Part shown: positions 58,538-64,000 of the stretch, one piece after another
Position numbering within the stretch: position 1 is the first letter of the stretch
Layout of the letters: each line of letters opens with the position of its first letter
From: Rosa chinensis
Lineage: Eukaryota > Streptophyta > Magnoliopsida > Rosales > Rosaceae
Assembly (NCBI RefSeq): GCF_002994745.2
Contig: NC_037093.1
Location: 16,999,555 to 17,063,554 of the forward strand
Reading direction: 5' to 3'
Length of the DNA: 64,000 bases
The notes under the pieces: model-generated
What the model saw: the letters and a program-made list of their open reading frames with translations, nothing else
Databases searched by the model: none
Told to the model about the DNA's origin: nothing
Position numbers and translations under genes: made by a program

Positions 58538-59398
58538 TGTTGTTTCTGGTACTGCTTGTTGAATATTATAAAACTGGCTGACCTACTTCGATTAAAAAAG
58601 AGAGAGAAGAAAGTAACTAAATAGATAATCTCATTTGATTAGGTATTCCAAATTGTGTTTTTCCTGCAGTAAATGAATGATTGAGAAAAAAGGAAAAAAG
58701 TATAATCATCTACTTTTGTATTTTAGAGCATTTTTTTTATAAAAAAAAAAAAAAAAATTTAATCTCAACCATTAGTTGTTATATGATCTAATGGTCTAGA
58801 ATTAAAGTATAATCTTAACTATAATCTTAACTACATGAGTAGATTCAAAATAAAATAAGAGTCAGTAAAATTGAATGAGTTGTCAACCACCTTGCAAACG
58901 AGAAAAACTCAATAAATAAAGCAAAAGAAAAAGAAACATCTAAGAAGAGAGGAATAACGGGACAAAAAAATAAGATCATGATTTTTTTCATCTTTTGATT
59001 TCTACCGTAAAGGATTTACTATATTTATATAACTCATATTTTGGGATTACCATAATTGATCAATCATTGAAGATTCAGTTATATAAAAGAAAGGTGAGAT
59101 ACGTCAAGATAAAAGTAGAAGGGTCAATATCTCATTCCTATTTACAGAAGTCTAATTATTTCACCCAATCATATTCATTTTAAAAAAGAGAACATTTTTC
59201 AAACAGTACTCGAACTTAGGCCCACTCTTAACTTCAGTACCCGACTACGCAAAACTATCACTTTGGTACCCTAAGTTTGAAGCCCGACCCAAAAATGGTA
59301 CACGTCGTTCATGACGGCGTTAAGTCTCGAGCCACGTGACAAACCATGAGGGGTAATTGGGTCACTCCATCTTAACCCAGACCTTTTTTTTATATATA

Positions 59399-59406
<8 letters not shown>

Positions 59407-59496
<90 letters not shown>

Positions 59497-59497
59497 T
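59407..59497. repeat. Compound microsatellite (CT)n(TA)n(CA)n
   Basis: (CT) runs to 59450, then (TA) to about 59473, then (CA) to about 59497, all inside the Pack-MULE just upstream of the captured gene start. Confidence 0.92.
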
Positions 59498-59569
59498 AAA
59501 TATACATTTCTTATACATAGCAACTTGATCTCTCTCTCTCCCTCATTGTTCACCTCTCCCTCTTAGACA

Positions 59570-60045
59570 ATGCCGGCGATGTTGCATCGCGTTCTCACCG
59601 CTACTGTCAGATGCCCCAATATCCTCTCTTTTCAACACCCAACTCTCTCCTCCCGCCACGTAATCCCTGACCCCTGATTTTCGTTCACCCTCCCGTCACT
59701 CTGTCATCGCCTCATATCCTCCTCCTCCTCCTCCTCCCTTCCACCCAAAACCCTCCGAACTCATTCAAAACCCGAACCCCATTGGAGAAGTAATTCGAAA
59801 CATGGGTCTAGAAACTCAAACCCAGATTCGGTCCACCCGATGTCGACAAGGCCCTGAAAGCCCAATCGGATCCCGACCACTCCACCTACCTTACCAAGAT
59901 CAAAATCCTAATCAACGGTAGGCGGTACCGCCACGCCGAAACCCTACTTGAGGAGGTAGTCGTCGGAGCTTGTGAGATAACTGCCCCACCCTATAACTCC
60001 ATTGTTCGATTCTGTTGTGGAAGAAAGATGCTCTTCTGCAAGTAA
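59570..60045 (+). pseudogene. Captured pentatricopeptide-repeat (PPR) gene fragment, degenerate
   Basis: The start at 59570 reads MPAMLHRVLTATVRCPNILS, an Arg/Ser-rich organelle-targeting-like N terminus, and stops after 37 codons. After frameshifts, the frame of 59821-60045 reads FGPPDVDKALKAQSDPD, then STYLTKIKILINGRRYRHAE, TLLEEVVVGACEI and YNSIVRFCCGRKM, ending at a stop. Just upstream, in the same frame, FETWV and KLKPRF are separated by stops. This is the N-terminal part of a plant PPR protein; such proteins process organellar RNA. The copy cannot encode a functional protein. The downstream part (60046-60300) may be captured intron. Confidence 0.8.
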
Positions 60046-60339
60046 TTCCATCATCACTAGTGGTGGCCACTATCTCCTGTGCAGTCTCGATTGGTTTTGC
60101 TTCTGAAGCTACAGATTCAACTAAGGTTGCATAGGTTCTCCAAATTAGGGTGCTTCTTTGGTTGATATTCGCATGTGGGTTGTTGAAAGTTAAGGTCTTT
60201 TTGGTAGAAAAATTGGTTTGTGAGGGCAAACGCAAAGAATTTGGTTTTTAGGTTCTGAGAAATTGGCAATGGTTTGGTTTGAGAATTGGGGGAAAAGTTA
60301 TGGGGATAGAGATACGGATGTGGTAGCCATTCTCATTTG

Positions 60340-60375
<36 letters not shown>

Positions 60376-60631
60376 ACGGTGTAGTTGGTGTAAAAAAAAT
60401 TGGTCTTATAATTTTTTTTTAATTAAGTTAAAAACAAAAAAAAGAGTTGGACCGAATTGCCCCTCAAAATATGCCACGTGGTCAGCTAGTTTACACCGTC
60501 ATGGACGGCGTGTACCATTCTTGGGTGGCTTCAAACTTGAGGTACCAAAGTAATAGTTTTGCATAGTCGGGTACTAAAGTTAAGAGTGGACCTTAATTCA
60601 GGTACTATTTGAAAAATTTTCTCTTTAAAAA

Positions 60632-61294
60632 AATGAGAAGGGTCAATTGACTCTTCTGGCCCTATAATAACTAGGGTCCATGATCTCAGCAAAACATGGC
60701 CTGTGCATGGGCCATACTTTTCAAAATGTGTATCTGACAGTAATTTGCTATATTTAAGTTGGGTTGTTTTATTTTCTACTGTTAAATTTACATTCAACTG
60801 CGATTGAGCATAGTTTTCATCGTTAGTTACTCACCAAGTGAACACCAGAGTAAAGTTTATAGGTTACTCTGAATAAAATAAAATTAAAGTATATAGTTCA
60901 CCAAAATAAAAACAAATAGCTAAAAAAGAAAAAAAAAAGAAAAAAAAAAAAAGGAGATGTCTACCTCTATACCACAGATGCATGACCCCGGTAGCGTCGT
61001 TTATTAGCCAACCATTTAATAATGACCAAGTTTGATTCATTACCTAAAAACTGGTAGTAGAAAAAGCTCTTAATCCAAAGAAACTAAGACCAATCCAAAT
61101 AATTAAACTGGTCCACAGGAAAAAAAAAATATCCCAAATAAACTGGTAGATAAGAGTCTTCGTCTTAATCAATTACCAATCATTCATACCTCCTATTTAA
61201 TGATTTCCACACTCAGAGTTTGAGATCTCAACATTTAGTTCTTTCAATCGAGAAAGAAGAAGAATCTGATCGAGGCTAGGGAATCATATCGTTC
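60632..61294 (+). other. Promoter-side flank of reductase copy 2
   Basis: Collinear with 50971-51532 of unit 1 but with an extra stretch (about 61040-61145) containing a partial internal duplication (aaactggtagt...aaactggtagat). The unit 1 TATAAAAA motif is not preserved here. Confidence 0.55.
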
Positions 61295-62830
61295 ATGGTG
61301 AGCATGGCGTGGCCAATCATATTTGTTTTTCCACCACCAGCTTCTGTGTTCGTCACCGCCATGTCAGTGATCAGCTTCGCAGGGTTAGCTAATGCCGGGT
61401 TCTCGGAGGTCAGAGGAAAACACCTCCAGTATTCCAAGTTCCGGAAGAATACTAGCAATCAATCCGATTCTCAAAAATCAAAGCAAATTTACTTATCTGG
61501 TAGAACAGGCATGCAAATTGCTTATACTCCCGCATTTCTTGCTGGTCTCACATCCTTGGTGTTCTTTCCCCACAACGATGCTATCAGATATCTATTGCTC
61601 TCTTCAGCTCTCACCATTCATTTCCTCAAACGACTTTTGGAGGTACGATTACGTCGAATTTTACATCTCAGTTAATTTCCTTATAAACTAAATCTACATA
61701 TGTATGTAAATGCACGCCGTGTGTTTGATTTAACGTCTAACAGAAGCCTAGCTAGTCTGCTGCTAGCGAGTTCGGAATGTACATTTGCTTGAATTGGGGA
61801 ATTTAACTATTGACTGTGTAAGATCTTGTATGTAAGAAACCGACTAGTATGTTTCATTATTTGTTGATTTGATACCGATATCAAATATTGTCCCAACTTA
61901 GCCATCAGATCTAAGTCTCGTACACTGTGTGAGAGACTATATTCTTTAACTATTGGAAAGGAGGGACCATGCAATGGAATTTATGAGGATTTGGGCCTCT
62001 CTAACTATTGTCAAATGATTTTGGTCGTGCTCGTAGATTACTTTATCAATCTCCAGCTGTTAACCCAACATCAACAAAGCCATCCCATTACATATAGGGT
62101 ATTAGTCATTTACACATATGCTAGATTTAGAAGCTGCAACTGGCAAAATCTTGAGGTTTAGGCTTATTTTATCTATCATGACAACAGATTCGTACTAGGT
62201 CTCAATTGAAGGCAGACATTTATCTCCTGGCCTACCCTGTCGTTGGTGGAAACTACGTCCCCTGCTGCCATTCGCTATTGTTGTTAAAGCTTAATTTTTT
62301 TCATCTTGTTTCATTTGTAGGTTCAATTTGTTCACAAGTACAGTGGAGGGATGGCGCTCGATTCTGCGATTCCTATCTCTCTCAGTTACTTCATGTTTAC
62401 TGTGACTGCGATTTACGCTCAGCACCTTACTATAATCCAAGGGCTACCAGAGCCACAAATTGATTTGAAGTACACTGGAATTCTGTTGTTTCTACTTGGG
62501 ATATCTGGCAATTTCTACCATCACTACCTACTCTCCCGAATAAGATCATCATCCTCTTCGTCTCCGTCAAACTCAAACAGCAATGACGATAAGGATTATA
62601 AGATTCCAAGGGGTGGAATGTTTGAGCTAGTGGTATGCCCTCACTATCTCTTTGAAATCATAGGATTTGTAGGGTTCTCTTTTATTTCTCAGACTTTGTA
62701 TGCATTCGCCTTCATGGCCGGATCAGCATTCTATTTAACTGGTAGGAGCTATGCTACTAGGAGATGGTATCTTTCTAAGTTTAAACATTTTCCCCACAAT
62801 GTCAAGGCTCTCATTCCATATCTTTATTAG
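61295..62830 (+). CDS. Steroid 5-alpha-reductase (3-oxo-5-alpha-steroid 4-dehydrogenase) family protein, copy 2
   Basis: Exons 61295-61642 and 62321-62830, the same lengths and phase as copy 1, give 285 aa without a stop. By my count about 20 residues differ from copy 1. Most lie in the middle membrane part (for example MALDSAI for GTLDTVI, FTVTAIY for STVTAIY, TIIQG for TMTQG). The reductase motifs IPRGGMFELVVCPHYLFEI and GRSYATRRWYLSKF are unchanged. The intron is shorter than in copy 1. Both copies have intact frames and splice sites, so both could be expressed. The Pack-MULE inserted about 670 bp upstream of this ATG could have altered its regulation; that is inference. Confidence 0.92.
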
Positions 62831-62890
62831 ATGTATGCATGTTTGTATCAGACTATAAATCAAGTATCATGTTAGAGATTTCAGAATTAA

Positions 62891-64000
62891 TCCTGTTTAC
62901 CAAGTATTGCACATTTATATCAATGAAGCTCTCTACAAACGTGACTTCAGTAACTCAACTATTTGCTTTTACATGGATGAATTATCTATGTTCCGATTTT
63001 GCTGACATCTCTGCCCTGTTCATATTGCAATTAGGAATGAAAATACATATAACGTTAACTTCTCTGACACAAATTACCTATGCAATATAGCATTTTGCCT
63101 TCAAGTACGTTTGAACCATTTATGTTCCCCTTCTAAGAAGTTTTGTTTTGGTGCATGTATTTGGAAAATGTATGTACAACTTGAAAATGATCCATATTTG
63201 GCTAAAATTTGACTTTTTAGCTACTTTAGTTAAAATTTGGCTAAAAATGGCTACCATTACTAAAGATGCTATATCAATGGCTCACTATTTTAACTATTAG
63301 TATCTAACTCTCTATACTATTAGTTATCTCGCTCTTATATAGAGAGTGAGGGGAGGCGAGATGAGACTCTTTATTATTTTTATAATTTAAAACATTTCTT
63401 TTATGTAATAAATAATATATATTTAAAAACCAGCTAACATAAAGGGGATTGATGCAAACGTATTTTTAAAGTGGCTAGCCAAAATAGCTTTGTTGTTATT
63501 TCGGCTAAAATTTGGTTAAAAATTAGCTAGTATTACTAAATATACTCTTTGTATAGCCTGAAATGAATTTTACCTTTCAAAAAAAAAAAAAATATATATA
63601 TATATATACACACACTCTTTGTATAGCCTAAAATTAATAACAAAAAAAATGTAGATGAGTTACCATACTGTAATCATAATGGCCCAAATAAAAAATAACT
63701 AAACATCAATTAAAAAGATTTTAGAGTCAAAAATCTCAAGCGTAAGAATCTCGCAGGTGTGATCTCTAACCGTTTTCTTAAAATTTTTTCTTAACTAAAT
63801 GAACATGATTAATAATTTATGCATAGAATTTTCAAGATTCCAAGTTTTAGTCTTGTAACTATTACTAATTGTTGTATAACCAAAAAGTAAAAATGAAAAG
63901 TACTAACCAGCCCTAAATATCCAAAAGCCAGAAAAATCACATCCCCTGTTCAAATTCACAACTATCTTGATACTTCTTACACACTACTTATTTATAACGT
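62891..64000. other. Downstream intergenic sequence
   Basis: From about 63190 there are repeated phrases of the type ggctaaaatttg / ttagctac (63197-63260, 63465-63535), which may be remains of a MITE. A small direct repeat (acactctttgtatagccta-like, about 63542 and 63611) flanks an A run plus (TA)n. No gene is seen. Confidence 0.4.

Larger units (their letters stand above)
55076..58603 (+). mobile_element. LINE-like non-coding retroposon with 16-bp TSD, itself split by E3
   Basis: An exact 16-bp direct repeat gagaagaaagtaacta lies at 55060-55075 and 58604-58619. The body is 55076-56120 plus 58538-58603 and ends in a short A run (gattaaaaaa). It is GC-richer and G/T-rich (55140-55790) with short frames that encode nothing recognisable. 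Style and 3' end recall the retroposon at 4769. It was probably mobilised in trans by a LINE. Confidence 0.75.
54590..58848. mobile_element. TIR element carrying a nested retroposon and LTR element
   Basis: The left arm (about 54600-54675: gtgactacttaaattacag, then ttaagattatactctaattc) is complementary to the right arm (about 58770-58845: gaattaaagtataatctta...aactacatgag). The paired part is about 70 bp. Unit 1 near 50630 is the unoccupied site. Without nested insertions the element is about 0.7 kb and non-coding. A TSD was not clearly resolved and the superfamily is open. Confidence 0.7.
59188..60623. mobile_element. Pack-MULE (Mutator-like) with long TIRs and a captured PPR gene fragment
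   Basis: Terminal inverted repeats of about 130 bp: left gagaacatttttcaaacagt onward, right (reverse complement) gagaaaatttttcaaatagt onward, matching through acgactacgcaaaactatcac-type sequence to about 59325. An exact 9-bp TSD tttaaaaaa lies at 59179-59187 and 60624-60632. Unit 1 (about 50968-50985) is the empty site. A 9-bp TSD and long TIRs are the Mutator signature. No MULE transposase is present; the interior carries host gene sequence, so this is a Pack-MULE. Confidence 0.9.
53320..62890 (+). repeat. Segmental tandem duplication, unit 2 (with two large insertions)
   Basis: Aligns with unit 1 from ctctatgtttggtgcaacatg to the phrase gttagagatttcagaa. After removing 54590-58848 and 59188-60632, the length (about 3.9 kb) matches unit 1 (about 4.06 kb). 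Unit 2 has no SINE at 53952. Confidence 0.88.

Noticed and set aside
59271..59566. ORFs with repeated Ser-Leu, Tyr-Ile and Arg-Glu on both strands
   Set aside because: Translations of the compound (CT)n(TA)n(CA)n microsatellite.

Overview
This is a transposon-rich stretch of plant nuclear DNA, almost certainly from a eudicot. The evidence is spliced TIR-NBS-LRR and steroid-5-alpha-reductase-family genes, RNase H-bearing plant L1-type LINEs, copia and Tat-lineage gypsy elements, tRNA-derived SINEs, Mutator, hAT and PIF/Harbinger-like elements, and many (TA)n, (CT)n and poly(A) tracts. The general look fits Rosaceae, but that is an impression rather than something the sequence proves. I found no bacterial, organellar or CRISPR-like sequence, no intact rRNA or tRNA gene, and nothing I would call a wholly new gene system. 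The interest lies in gene duplication, natural empty sites and nested transposition.

Layout. 0.4-4.6 kb: a decayed LINE. 4.77-5.81 kb: a non-coding retroposon with a 14-bp target-site duplication (TSD). 6.2-8.84 kb: a structurally complete but gag-protease-only copia element. 8.85-10.8 kb: foldback MITEs. 10.88-11.46 kb (minus): an orphan TIR-domain first exon. 11.5-15.1 kb: MITEs, an LTR-like piece and tandem repeats. 15.16-18.90 kb: the one clear resistance-type gene, a four-exon TNL of 1056 aa. 19.4-24.0 kb: MITEs and a Russian-doll cluster of one PIF/Harbinger-like family inserted into itself. 24.9-29.0 and 29.5-33.3 kb: two long TG...CA LTR-like elements with a SINE between them. 33.7-34.3 kb: a 5'-truncated LINE with an intact RNase H domain.

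36.37-48.70 kb is a dead Tat-lineage Ty3/gypsy retrotransposon. It has a 496/501-bp LTR pair, gag, protease, RT, two RNase H domains, integrase, an antisense ORF region, a nested solo LTR and a 35-bp minisatellite just before the 3' LTR. 49.26-62.89 kb is a tandem segmental duplication, each unit carrying one intact two-exon steroid-5-alpha-reductase-family gene (285 aa; about 20 substitutions between the copies). Unit 2 has gained a triple-nested insertion (54.59-58.85 kb) and a Pack-MULE carrying a degenerate pentatricopeptide-repeat gene fragment (59.19-60.62 kb). Unit 1 has gained a short SINE. The paralogous units serve as natural pre-insertion sites for each other.

Functionally, three loci look like host genes: the TNL and the two reductases. 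The TIR exon and the PPR fragment are gene remnants, and the rest is transposon sequence in various stages of decay.
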